NCBI RefSeq assembly: GCF_014903745.1
Contig: NZ_JACVXA010000003.1
Span: 62,001-126,000, forward strand
Source of the DNA: Mangrovicoccus algicola
GTDB taxonomy: Bacteria; Pseudomonadota; Alphaproteobacteria; Rhodobacterales; Rhodobacteraceae
DNA length: 64,000 nt
Direction: 5' to 3'
The translations under genes and the position numbers were made by a program. The notes below the pieces were generated by a model, which saw only the letters and a program-made list of their open reading frames with translations, was not told the origin of the DNA and made no database searches. How positions within the stretch are numbered: position 1 is the first letter of the stretch; each line of letters opens with the position of its first letter. Positions 1 to 8,302 of this stretch are shown here, piece by piece.

Positions 1-1
1 G

Positions 2-43
2 GATCTGGCGGATATCGTCGCACTGATGCGCAGCCCCGAATAA
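2..43 (+). CDS. 3' end of an upstream gene, possibly the TRAP binding protein DctP
   Basis: Only the last 13 codons, ending in TAA, lie inside the window (DLADIVALMRSPE). They are in an open frame from the window edge and stop 54 bases before dctQ. In TRAP operons the solute-binding protein gene usually precedes dctQ and dctM, so this may be its C-terminus. The fragment is too short to identify by sequence. Confidence 0.4.
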   Translation, partial: DLADIVALMRSPE

Positions 44-53
44 GCAGACTGCC

Positions 54-75
54 GGGCGGGGCGCCTGCCCCGCCC
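54..75 (+). other. Intergenic hairpin before dctQ
   Basis: Perfect 8-bp arms GGGCGGGG (54-61) and CCCCGCCC (68-75) enclose a 6-base loop. No T-run follows, so it is not a classical terminator. In this position, between a likely binding-protein gene and its permeases, such a hairpin could protect the upstream mRNA from 3' decay. That role is inferred. Confidence 0.45.
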
Positions 76-97
76 GCCTTGCCCGGAAGCCATATCC

Positions 98-625
98 ATG
101 CCCCATCCCCCGGCCTATGTCCGGAGCATCGAGCGCGCCCTCGATCTCCTCCAGTTGCTGTGCCTCGTGCTCGCCTCGGCGGCGCTCGCGGTGCTGATCG
201 CCAGCTTCGGCTGGCTCGTCTTCGGCAGATACGTGCTGAACGCCACCCCCACCTGGGTGGAACAGCTGGCGCTTCTGCTGATCTGCTACATCGCCTTTCT
301 CGGCGCCGCCGCGGGCGTGCGCGATGACAGCCATATCGGCGTCACGCTGTTCCGCGACCTGCTGCCCGCCCGGGCGCAGAAACTCGTCATCATCGCCGTC
401 GACCTGGCGCTCGCGGGATTCGGCATCGCGATGCTGGCCGCGGGGGCAAGCCTGATGGCCTTCGGCTGGGACACGCTTCTGCCCATGCTGAACCTGCCCG
501 AGAGCGTCCGCACCGGCGCCATCACCTCGCTGGGCGCGCTTATGGCGGTCTTTGCCGGAACCCGCGCGCTGCTGCGCATCGTCCATTTCCGCAACTGGGC
601 GCCCCGCGCGCCGGAGGACATCTGA
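98..625 (+). CDS. dctQ: TRAP transporter small permease, DctQ family
   Basis: Inner-membrane small subunit of a tripartite ATP-independent periplasmic transporter. The 175-residue protein has about four hydrophobic segments (roughly residues 20-45, 57-75, 95-117 and 136-155), the usual DctQ size and layout. It is followed by the large permease with a TGATG stop/start overlap, so the two are translationally coupled. Substrate cannot be told from the permeases; the binding protein, which sets specificity, lies outside the window. The start is the ATG at 98. Confidence 0.88.
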   Translation: MPHPPAYVRSIERALDLLQLLCLVLASAALAVLIASFGWLVFGRYVLNATPTWVEQLALLLICYIAFLGAAAGVRDDSHIGVTLFRDLLPARAQKLVIIAVDLALAGFGIAMLAAGASLMAFGWDTLLPMLNLPESVRTGAITSLGALMAVFAGTRALLRIVHFRNWAPRAPEDI

Positions 626-1905
626 TGGGTCTCGCACTTCTTCTGGGCGTCTTCGCGCTTTGCGTGCTGGTCGGCATGCCTGTCGCCTTCGCCATGGGCA
701 TCGCCGCGGCCGGGGCCTTCTGGTATGACGGCTTTCCGCCGATCATGACCTTCCAGCGCGCCACTTCGGGGATCTCGGTCTTCTCGCTCCTGGCGATCCC
801 GTTCTTCATCTTCGCCGGCGAGATCATGCTCCATGGCGGCATCGCCAAGCGGATCGTCGCCATGGCCTCGGCGCTGGTGGGGCATCTGCGCGGCGGCCTG
901 GCCATGGTCAACATCTTCTCCTCCATGCTCTTCGGCGGCATCTCGGGCTCGGCCGTGGCCGATATCTCGGCGCTCGGCTCGCTGCTGGTTCCGGTGATGA
1001 AGGAGCGCGGCTATCGCCCGGATTTCGCGGTGAACGTCACCGTCACCTCCTCGATCGCGGGGATCGTCATTCCCCCCAGCCACAACATGATCATCTTCGC
1101 GGTGGCGGCCGGCGGCGGGATCTCGGTCTCGGGCCTGTTCCTGGCCGGGGTGATCCCCGGCATGCTGATGTGCATCTGCCTGGCCATCGCCGCCTGGATC
1201 CTGTCGGTGCGCCACGACTACCCGGCCGAACCCTTCCCCGGCTGGGCCACGGTGGGGCGCACGGCGCTGGACGCGATCCCGGGCTTCATGACGGCGGTGA
1301 TCATCGTCGGCGGCACGCTGTCGGGCGTCTTCACCGTGACCGAATCCGGCGCCTTCGGGGCGATCTACGCGCTGGTGCTGAGCATCTTCTACTATCGCAG
1401 CCTCAGCTGGCGCAGCTTCTGCATGGCGCTGGCCGGGGCCGTGCGCACCACCGCCATGGTGATGGTGCTGATCGCCTTCGCCAGTTCCTTCGCCTACCTG
1501 CTGGCGCTCTACCAGGTGCCCGCGCGGCTGTCGGACCTGCTGGTCACCGTCTCGGAGAATCCCGTCATCATCCTGCTGATGATCAACGTGATCCTGCTGG
1601 TGCTGGGGATGATCATGGACATGGCGGCGCTGATCCTGATCTGCACGCCGATCTTCCTGCCCATCGCCAAGGGGCTGGGAATGGACCCGGTGCAGTTCGG
1701 CATCATGCTGCTGATCAACCTGGGCATCGGCCTGTGCACGCCGCCGGTGGGAACCTGCCTTTTCGTGGGATGCGCCGTCGGAAAGATCAGGATAGAACAG
1801 GCCATGAAATCGATCTGGCCCTTCTACCTGGCGCTTTTCGCGGCGCTCGTGCTGGTCACCTACGTGCCGGCCGTGTCGCTGTGGCTGCCATCCGTGATGG
1901 AGTAA
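625..1905 (+). CDS. dctM: TRAP transporter large permease, DctM family
   Basis: Main transmembrane subunit, which uses an ion gradient to import an organic acid or similar solute handed over by the periplasmic binding protein. The 426 residues are hydrophobic throughout (about a dozen segments), the normal DctM length. The family segment GGISGSAVADISALG is present near residue 110, and a GLCTPPVG loop lies near residue 372. The ATG overlaps the dctQ stop by one base. The next gene begins 4 bases after the stop, suggesting one transcript. Confidence 0.93.
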   Translation: MGLALLLGVFALCVLVGMPVAFAMGIAAAGAFWYDGFPPIMTFQRATSGISVFSLLAIPFFIFAGEIMLHGGIAKRIVAMASALVGHLRGGLAMVNIFSSMLFGGISGSAVADISALGSLLVPVMKERGYRPDFAVNVTVTSSIAGIVIPPSHNMIIFAVAAGGGISVSGLFLAGVIPGMLMCICLAIAAWILSVRHDYPAEPFPGWATVGRTALDAIPGFMTAVIIVGGTLSGVFTVTESGAFGAIYALVLSIFYYRSLSWRSFCMALAGAVRTTAMVMVLIAFASSFAYLLALYQVPARLSDLLVTVSENPVIILLMINVILLVLGMIMDMAALILICTPIFLPIAKGLGMDPVQFGIMLLINLGIGLCTPPVGTCLFVGCAVGKIRIEQAMKSIWPFYLALFAALVLVTYVPAVSLWLPSVME

Positions 1906-1909
1906 CGCG

Positions 1910-3253
1910 TTGAACGACTGGCGCGCCCTGCTGGGCATGTCCTGGCCGATGTGCCTGCGGATGCTGATGCTGCACGGCACGGTGGTGCTGGATGCCTGGC
2001 TGGTCGCCGGGCTGGGCGAGGCGGCGCTGGCGGCGATGGGGCTGGCCGCCGCGGTGGCCAGCCTTCTTCTGGGCGCGCTGATGGCCTTTTCCAACGCGGC
2101 GCAGATCCTCGTGGCGCAGGCCTGGGGCACGGGACGCCGCGAGCGGATGCAGGCCAACCTGGTCACCGGGCTGGCGGTCAATGGCGCGGTCGCCCTTCTC
2201 GGGCTGGCGCTTCTGGCGCTTCTGGCCGGGCCGGTGCTGGAGGCCTCCGGGCAGGGCGCGGCGATCCGGGCAGAGGCAGGACGCTACCTCGCGATCTTCT
2301 CGCTGGTGATCCTTGCCGAGGCCGCGGGGCAGAGCCTGTCCGCCTTCTTCAACGGGCGCGGCCTGACCCGCGCGCCCTTTCTCAGCTATGCCCTGACCCT
2401 GCCGGTGAATGTCCTGGTCTCCTGGCTGCTGATCTACGGCGTGGCGGGTCTGCCCGAACTGGGACTGGCGGGGGCGGCGATCGGCACCGCGCTGGCGGCG
2501 GTGCTGCGCGGCGGCTATCTCTGGGCGCTGACCCGGCGGGCGGGATACCGGCTGGGGCGGGCCGATCTGGCGGTGCTGCGCGGCGAATTGCGGCCGCACC
2601 TGGCCTTCTCCCTGCCCGTCGCGGCGACCTTCTTCAGCGCCCATGCCTCCAGCAGCGTCTGCATGCTGATCTATGCGCGCTACGATACCAGCTCCTTCGC
2701 GGCGCTGACCATCATCATGCCCTGGATCAATGTCGTGGGCACGCTGGGCATGGCCTGGGCGCAGGCAACCGGCATCCTGGTGGCACAGCGCCTGGCCCGG
2801 CGCATCCCGCGCGCGGAGATCCACGCGCTCCTGCGCCGCGCCGCCTGGGGGGCGATGCTGGCCAGCCTTGCGGTCTCGGTCTTCTACGGCACGGTGATCC
2901 TGGCCTCGCGCCGGTTTTACCCCACGCTGCAACCGGCGACCTATGCGGCGCTGGCCTCCTTCCTGCCCTTCCTGCTGCTGCTGCCCTGGCCCAAGAACCT
3001 CAACGCGATCTGCGGCAACACGCTGCGCGCGGCGGGGCGGACCATCTATGTCATGCATATCTTCCTGTGGTCGCAATGGCTGTTCAAGGTCCCCGCCAGC
3101 GCCGCCGCCGTGCTGTGGCTGAAGGCGCCCGTCTCCTGGGTCGTGGCCATCATGCTGCTGGAGGAGGTGCTGAAATTCCTCCCCTTCCATGCCGGGCTGC
3201 TGGGGCGCGACTGGTACGCGACCGCAACCGCGGATCGCGCGGCACGGCGCTGA
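1910..3253 (+). CDS. MATE family efflux transporter
   Basis: Cation-coupled multidrug or metabolite exporter of the inner membrane. The 447 residues show about 12 hydrophobic segments in two similar halves, as in MATE proteins of the NorM/DinF type. The start is most likely TTG at 1910, four bases after the dctM stop. An ATG is available at 1937, but it would remove the first residues of the protein. Its place directly behind TRAP permeases is unusual, and the substrate is unknown. Convergent with the TetR gene downstream. Confidence 0.85.
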   Translation: MNDWRALLGMSWPMCLRMLMLHGTVVLDAWLVAGLGEAALAAMGLAAAVASLLLGALMAFSNAAQILVAQAWGTGRRERMQANLVTGLAVNGAVALLGLALLALLAGPVLEASGQGAAIRAEAGRYLAIFSLVILAEAAGQSLSAFFNGRGLTRAPFLSYALTLPVNVLVSWLLIYGVAGLPELGLAGAAIGTALAAVLRGGYLWALTRRAGYRLGRADLAVLRGELRPHLAFSLPVAATFFSAHASSSVCMLIYARYDTSSFAALTIIMPWINVVGTLGMAWAQATGILVAQRLARRIPRAEIHALLRRAAWGAMLASLAVSVFYGTVILASRRFYPTLQPATYAALASFLPFLLLLPWPKNLNAICGNTLRAAGRTIYVMHIFLWSQWLFKVPASAAAVLWLKAPVSWVVAIMLLEEVLKFLPFHAGLLGRDWYATATADRAARR

Positions 3254-3262
3254 ACCCGGCGC

Positions 3263-3850
3263 TCAGCGGCCGAATATCTCGGCCGCGATCTCCCGCGCCA
3301 GCGCGGCATCCAGCTCCTGCCCGTTCAAGAGGCGGTACCAGAAGATACCGTGGACCAGTTGCGACAGGAGCCCCGGATCGCGATGCGCGGCGATCTCGCC
3401 GCGCGCCTGCGCCCGGATCAGCAGATCGGTGACGATCCTCTCGCGCGGCAGGACGAAGCGCGCGCGCAGCGCATCGCGGAAGACCGGGTCATGCTGGGCG
3501 GCGGCGATCAGGGCGCGCAGCGGATCGCCGTCCTGCTGCAGATGCCCGAGGACCTGCAGAAGGAACGCCTCCAGCCCCGCTTGACCCTCCGGCGGCGCCC
3601 CGCCGGGAAGGGCCGGCGCATTGCGGCCGGTTTCCTCGAACACCGCGTCCAGCACCAGATCCGCCTTGGTCGGCCAGCGATTATAGAGCGTCTGCCGGGC
3701 CACGCCGGCGCGCGCCGCGATGGCGGCGATGCTGACCCCGGCATACCCCTTCTCGCGCATCAGCTGCAAAGCAGCCTGCCGCACCGCCCGGCCAGCCTGC
3801 CGGTCCGGGGGGCGCCCGGCCTTGGGTCTCCTTGCCTCGCTTCCGCCCAT
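3263..3850 (-). CDS. TetR family transcriptional regulator
   Basis: DNA-binding repressor of about 195 residues. The N-terminal helix-turn-helix reads KGYAGVSIAAIAARAGVARQTLYNRWPTKADLV in two overlapping parts, typical of TetR. The C-terminal ligand domain resembles TetR_C of the AcrR-like group. I chose the ATG at 3850 because GGAGGG lies just upstream of it; an upstream in-frame start would run through the operator. It is divergent from a drug exporter that it probably represses, together with itself. Confidence 0.87.
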   Translation of the reverse strand: MGGSEARRPKAGRPPDRQAGRAVRQAALQLMREKGYAGVSIAAIAARAGVARQTLYNRWPTKADLVLDAVFEETGRNAPALPGGAPPEGQAGLEAFLLQVLGHLQQDGDPLRALIAAAQHDPVFRDALRARFVLPRERIVTDLLIRAQARGEIAAHRDPGLLSQLVHGIFWYRLLNGQELDAALAREIAAEIFGR

Positions 3851-3864
3851 TCCGCCCTCCGCTT

Positions 3865-3890
3865 GATTATTGGACTGTGGTCCACTAATT
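3865..3890. promoter_or_regulatory. Palindromic operator between tetR-type gene and exporter
   Basis: Two 11-base arms, 3865-3875 (GATTATTGGAC) and 3880-3890 (GTCCACTAATT), match at 9 of 11 positions around a TGTG centre. On the plus strand, TTGATT (3864-3869) and TAATTG (3886-3891) are spaced 16 bases apart like -35 and -10 boxes. A bound TetR dimer would therefore block the exporter promoter. On the minus strand an AATAAT box also falls inside it. Confidence 0.7.
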
Positions 3891-3921
3891 GTTCCGAAAC
3901 CAGTCTTACCGCCCTTCGCAG

Positions 3922-5178
3922 ATGGGCGAAACATCCACGATCCTCCCGCGAAAGACCCCGCGCTTGACCTCAGCCCCGCTCTCCCCCCGCCATGCCGCGG
4001 CCCTCACCGCCGTGCTGGGCCTTCTTTCGGTCTTTCCGCCGCTGGCGACCGATATGTACCTGGCCGCGATGGGCGACCTGGCGGCGGCGATGCAGGCCAG
4101 CCACGGGGCGGCGGAACTGTCGCTGTCGCTGTTCTTCCTCGGGCTCTGCCTGGGACAGCTGATCCTCGGCCCGCTCATCGACGGCCATGGCCGCAGGGGT
4201 CCGCTCCTGGCGGGCACGCTGGTCTTCGCCGTCACGTCGGCGCTGCTGGTGCGGGTGGAAGACATTGCCGTCTTCAACGCGCTGCGCCTCGTTCAGGCCA
4301 TCGGGGCCAGCGCCGGAATGGTGGTGAGCCGCGCGATCGTCACCGACCTCTACGACGGCCGCCGCGCCGCCCGCGTCATGACCGTTCTGGTGATGCTGCT
4401 GACCATCGGGCCGATCGTTTCCCCCACCCTGGGAAGCCTCCTGCTGCAGGCCTTCGGCTGGCGGTCGATCTTCGTGACGATGACCGCGATCAGCCTGCTG
4501 GCGCTGGGGCTGAGCCTGTGGCTGATCCCCGAGACCCTGCCGCGGGGCGCGCGCGCCGCCGCCCCCTTCCGGCAGGGAGTTGCCGCGGCGAGGCGGCTCC
4601 TGCGGCAGCCGGGCTTCCGGACCCCGGCCCTGATCGCCGGGCTGGTCCAGGGCGGCATGTTCGCCTTCATCACCGGCTCCTCGGGCGTGTTCCAGGGGAT
4701 CTTCGGGCTGGGCCCGGTCCGGTACGGACTGGTTTTCGCGGGGATCGCCGGGGCGCTGGTGCTGTTCGGCCATCTGAATACCCGGCTGCTGGCCCGTCAC
4801 GCGCCCGGCCGGATCCTCGCCCTGGGGCTGCCGGTCTATCTGGCCGCGGCGGCGGCAGTGGTCCTGGTCTCGGGCACGCAGACCATCTGGGTTCTGGTCC
4901 TGCCGCTATGGATCGCGGTCGGCATGATCGGCCTGCTGAGCGCCAACGCGATGGCGCTGGCCATGTCCGAGACGCGCGGCGGCGCCGGGACGGGATCGGC
5001 CCTGCTGGGGGGCATCCAGTTCGCCCTGGCCTTCTCGGTCTCGGCCGGGGTGGCGCTCGGCGGCACGCACAGCGCGCTGCCGATGGGCCTGGGGCTGCTG
5101 CTGCCGGCGGCGGCGGCCATGCTGCTGTCACGGCAGGCGCCCCGGCTGCGCCCCGGCGCCGCAGACGCCGGCAGCTGA
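3922..5178 (+). CDS. Bcr/CflA family multidrug efflux MFS transporter
   Basis: Proton-driven drug exporter of the major facilitator superfamily, about 418 residues with 12 hydrophobic segments. Typical Bcr/CflA features are the early ATDMYLAAM segment, the loop GPLIDGHGRRGPLLAG between helices 2 and 3, and RLVQAIGASAGMVVSRAIVTD in helix 4. ATG 3922 is preferred over TTG 3889, because the latter lies inside the -10 box and operator. No strong ribosome binding site is visible. Divergent TetR control is likely. Confidence 0.85.
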   Translation: MGETSTILPRKTPRLTSAPLSPRHAAALTAVLGLLSVFPPLATDMYLAAMGDLAAAMQASHGAAELSLSLFFLGLCLGQLILGPLIDGHGRRGPLLAGTLVFAVTSALLVRVEDIAVFNALRLVQAIGASAGMVVSRAIVTDLYDGRRAARVMTVLVMLLTIGPIVSPTLGSLLLQAFGWRSIFVTMTAISLLALGLSLWLIPETLPRGARAAAPFRQGVAAARRLLRQPGFRTPALIAGLVQGGMFAFITGSSGVFQGIFGLGPVRYGLVFAGIAGALVLFGHLNTRLLARHAPGRILALGLPVYLAAAAAVVLVSGTQTIWVLVLPLWIAVGMIGLLSANAMALAMSETRGGAGTGSALLGGIQFALAFSVSAGVALGGTHSALPMGLGLLLPAAAAMLLSRQAPRLRPGAADAGS

Positions 5179-5418
5179 GCCGTCAGCGCGCGCGGCGGTC
5201 TTGCCTTTCCCGGCAGGCTTGGGTTCCATGGGGCGATGACAGGACGGCAATCCCGGTCCCGGCCCGCAGCAGGAGGAACACCCATGGCATCCCAGCGCGC
5301 AGCACCTGCCCGCCCGCCATCGACGCGTGCCGCAAGGAGGCACGCTCTGCGCCCGGCGGCGGCGCGCCGCCCGGGCCGGTCCGCCTAGCGCGCCCCGTCC
5401 TGCCGCCGCGGAGGCCCC

Positions 5419-6636
5419 ATGACAGAGTTCGTCGTTCTCGGCGCCGGCATGGTCGGCGTCAGCACCGCGCTGGCGCTGCAGGCGCGCGGCCACGCGGTGA
5501 CGCTGCTGGACCGGCGCAGCCCGGGACGGGAAACATCCTTCGGGAATGCGGGCATCCTGCAGGCCGAGGCGGCAGAGCCCTATGCCCTGCCCCTGGATGC
5601 GCGCAGCCTGGGCGGCATCCTGCTGGGGCGCACCAATGACGTGACCTGGACGGCGGGGGCAGTGGCGCGCTCGGCTCCGGCGCTGCTGCGCTATGCCCGC
5701 AATTCGCTGCCCGCGCGGCACCGGGAGATCTCCCGGACCTATGCGCGGCTGACCGGCCGGGCCACCCGCGATCACGCGCCCCTGATCGCCGCCGCCGGGG
5801 CGGAGGACCTGATCGCCCGCGACGGGTTCGCGGAGCTTTACCGCGACCCGGCGGCCTTTGCCGCGGCCGAGGCCGGCGCCGCGCGGCTGAGCGCCCGCTG
5901 GGGGCTGCGCCATCGCAGCCTCGACGGGGCCGCCTGGCGCCGCGAGGAACCGGCGCTGACGGCCGATCCGGCCGGGGTGATCCACTGGCTGGACAGCTGG
6001 AGCTGCCGCGACCCCGGGGCGCTGACCGCCGCCTATGCCCGGCTTTTCGAAACCCGCGGCGGCCGCATTGCCCGGGGCGATGCCGCGGATCTGGCGCAGA
6101 CGGCGACGGGCTGGCAGGCCGGCGGGGTCACGGCGGAACAGGCGGTGGTGGCGCTCGGCCCGTGGTCGCCGCAGCTGCTGCGCAGGCTGGGCTACCGGAT
6201 CGCGATGGTGCGAAAGGCGGGCTGCCACGGGCATTTCCGCATGCCGGTGCCGCTGCGGCGCCCCTTCCTGGACGCGGGTGCCGGGGTGGTCGCGGCCCAG
6301 ATGCGCCAGGGGCTGCGGATCACCACCGGGGCGGCGCTGGTGGCGGGGGCGCCCCGCGCCGATCTGCGCCAGCTGGAGCATGGCCGCCGCAGCCTGGCAG
6401 GGATCCTGCCGCTGGGCCGGCGCATCGAGGAAGGGCAATGGTCGGGCACGCGCCCCTGCCTTCCCGACATGCTGCCCCTGGTCGGGCCCGCCCCGCGTCA
6501 CCATGGCCTGTGGTTCAATTTCGGCCATGGACATCAAGGACTTACCCTTGGACCCACGACCGCGGAAATCCTTGCAGCACTGGCAGAGGACGGAAAGGCC
6601 GGCTACGAGCCACTGATTCCCGCTGGACGGCTCTGA
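5419..6636 (+). CDS. FAD-dependent oxidoreductase, D-amino acid dehydrogenase/DAO family
   Basis: Flavoenzyme of 405 residues that probably oxidises an amine or D-amino acid to the oxo-acid. The N-terminal FAD fold has VVLGAGMVGVSTALALQ (from residue 5), with GETSFGNAG-like residues following. The C-terminus has GTRPCLPDMLPLVG and the GHGHQGLTLGP loop typical of DadA-like enzymes. The substrate is not evident. A PLP aminotransferase starts 32 bases downstream and probably shares the transcript, so the two may act on the same amino compound. The 240 bases upstream (5179-5418) hold no gene. Confidence 0.85.
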   Translation: MTEFVVLGAGMVGVSTALALQARGHAVTLLDRRSPGRETSFGNAGILQAEAAEPYALPLDARSLGGILLGRTNDVTWTAGAVARSAPALLRYARNSLPARHREISRTYARLTGRATRDHAPLIAAAGAEDLIARDGFAELYRDPAAFAAAEAGAARLSARWGLRHRSLDGAAWRREEPALTADPAGVIHWLDSWSCRDPGALTAAYARLFETRGGRIARGDAADLAQTATGWQAGGVTAEQAVVALGPWSPQLLRRLGYRIAMVRKAGCHGHFRMPVPLRRPFLDAGAGVVAAQMRQGLRITTGAALVAGAPRADLRQLEHGRRSLAGILPLGRRIEEGQWSGTRPCLPDMLPLVGPAPRHHGLWFNFGHGHQGLTLGPTTAEILAALAEDGKAGYEPLIPAGRL

Positions 6637-6668
6637 GCCGCAGCCCCTGCCCCGAAAGGACCCGCCCC

Positions 6669-7940
6669 ATGCCATGGACCGGCCCCGGCATCGACGACGC
6701 CCTCGCCTTCGCCATCGGCGCCTATCGCGAAAGGACGCCGCAAAGCCTGGCCGCCCTGGAGGCCGCCCGCGCGGTGATGCCCGGCGGCAATACCCGCAGC
6801 TCCCTGTGGACCGCGCCCTATCCGCTTTCCATCGCCTCGGGGGCCGGCTGCCGGATCGTCGATGTCGACGGCAATGGCTATGTCGATTTCCTGGGCGAGT
6901 TCACCGCCGGCATCTTCGGCCATACGGAGCCGCTTCTGGCCCGTGCCATCGCCGAGGCCCATGCCGACGGCATCGGCCTGTCCTCGCACACGCCCTACGA
7001 GACCCGGCTGGCCCGGCGGCTGGTCTCGCGCTTTCCGTCGATGGACCTGGTGCGCTTCGCCAATTCCGGGACAGAGGCCAACCTGATGGCCCTGACGGCG
7101 GCGCGGCGGGTCACGGGACGGTCGCGGATCGTGGTCTTTTCCGGCGGCTATCACGGCGGGGTGCTGAGCTTCGCGGCGGGCCATGCGCCGGTCAACGTGC
7201 CCTTCGACTTCGCCGTCCTGCCCTTCGACGATGCCCGCGCCGCCGAGGCCGAATTCGCCGCCCGCGGATCCGAGATCGCCGCGGTTCTGGTCGAGCCGAT
7301 GCAGGGGGCCGGCGGATGCAACACCGCCTCTCCCGCCTTCCTGGCGGCGCTGCGCGAGCTGTGCGACATGCATGGCGCCGTGCTGATCTTCGACGAGGTG
7401 CAGACCGCGCGCATGTCGCTGGGCGGGGCGCAGGCGCGCCTGGGCCTCTCCCCCGACATGACCGTCCTGGGCAAGATCTTCGGCGGGGGGCTTGCCTTCG
7501 GCGCGTTCGGCGGGCGCCGCGACATCATGGAACAGTTCGACCCGGCCCGGCCCGGCGCGCTGCCCCATGCCGGAACCTTCAACAACAACCGCCTGGCAAT
7601 GGCGGCCGGCGTCACCGCCTGCGACGCGTTGCTGACCCGGGAGGCGCTGGACGCGCTGTACCTTCAGGGCGAGGCGTTCCGCGCTGATCTCAATGCCTGT
7701 TTCGAGGCCCGCGGCGGGCTGTTCCGGGTCACGGGCATGGGCTCGATCATGAACATTCATGCCACCGGTCCGCAGGAGGAGGCGCGGCTGCGGCTCAGGC
7801 TGCTGCATCTGCGGATGATGGAGCGGGGCCAGTACTTCGCCGCGCGCGGGCTGATCGCCCTGTCCTTCCCCGTGGGCGTGGCAGAGACTGACGGCTTCCT
7901 CGCGGCGGTCGAGGATTGCATGCCGCTGGTGGCGGCCTGA
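6669..7940 (+). CDS. Class III PLP aminotransferase, glutamate-1-semialdehyde aminomutase-like
   Basis: Pyridoxal-phosphate enzyme of 423 residues. It has GGNTRSS near the start, the DEVQTAR segment and the Schiff-base lysine at about residue 269 (GKIFGGGL). It resembles HemL (glutamate-1-semialdehyde 2,1-aminomutase). However, its position beside a D-amino-acid-type dehydrogenase suggests a catabolic aminotransferase or mutase, not haem synthesis. ATG 6669 follows an AAAGGA box. The open frame extends far upstream, but only within the oxidoreductase gene in another frame. Confidence 0.83.
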   Translation: MPWTGPGIDDALAFAIGAYRERTPQSLAALEAARAVMPGGNTRSSLWTAPYPLSIASGAGCRIVDVDGNGYVDFLGEFTAGIFGHTEPLLARAIAEAHADGIGLSSHTPYETRLARRLVSRFPSMDLVRFANSGTEANLMALTAARRVTGRSRIVVFSGGYHGGVLSFAAGHAPVNVPFDFAVLPFDDARAAEAEFAARGSEIAAVLVEPMQGAGGCNTASPAFLAALRELCDMHGAVLIFDEVQTARMSLGGAQARLGLSPDMTVLGKIFGGGLAFGAFGGRRDIMEQFDPARPGALPHAGTFNNNRLAMAAGVTACDALLTREALDALYLQGEAFRADLNACFEARGGLFRVTGMGSIMNIHATGPQEEARLRLRLLHLRMMERGQYFAARGLIALSFPVGVAETDGFLAAVEDCMPLVAA

Positions 7941-8268
7941 CGCGGCGCGCGGCGCCATCCGTCCACGACCGGCAGGGCCTGCCCTCCGGCGGGCCGGGCG
8001 CAGGCCGGTCCGCCGCCGGGATCGGGGCCCGGGCTCTTCGCGCTGCAGGGCCTTCCCGTCCCGGGGCTGCGAGGGCACGGGCGGGCCGCGCCTTCATCCG
8101 GCCTGCCATTGCCGCGATGGCCGCAATTCCGGGCACCGTGCCGCTGCCGGCGCGGCACCGGCATGGCGGTGCCGATCATCGGGGAACATGCCGGTTCCGC
8201 ACCGGCCGGGTCAGGTTGGGCCCGCAGGTGACGGTCGTTCCGGCCCCCGCCTGGTGATCGCTCCGGCC
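7941..8268. other. Non-coding interval between aminotransferase and pheT
   Basis: About 330 bases with no convincing gene; the short open frames lack family features and ribosome sites. It contains a 7-bp hairpin, GGCACCG (8154-8160) with CGGTGCC (8167-8173), without a T-run. The genes on both sides end here (convergent), so this is probably a termination zone. Confidence 0.5.
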
Positions 8269-8295
8269 CCCGGGCCGGCCCGAAGGCCGCCCGGG
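8269..8295 (-). terminator. TTCG-loop hairpin behind pheT
   Basis: Read on the minus strand, CCCGGGC-GGCC, loop TTCG, then GGCC and GCCCGGG with one bulged G form a very stable stem. It starts 8 bases after the pheT stop. No U-tract follows, so it may slow RNA decay or act with Rho instead of being a classical intrinsic terminator. Confidence 0.5.
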
Positions 8296-8302
8296 TGCGC
8301 GC

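Noticed and set aside
286-2181. Long minus-strand open frame opposite the TRAP and MATE genes
   Set aside because: Composition is low-complexity (His, Arg, Gln, Asp rich) as expected for the antisense of GC-rich coding DNA, and the plus-strand genes are clear families.
3889-3922. TTG start for the Bcr/CflA exporter
   Set aside because: It would fall in the operator and the likely -10 box; ATG 3922 fits better.
7916-8257. 113-codon open frame after the aminotransferase
   Set aside because: No ribosome site, no family features and composition like shadow frames.
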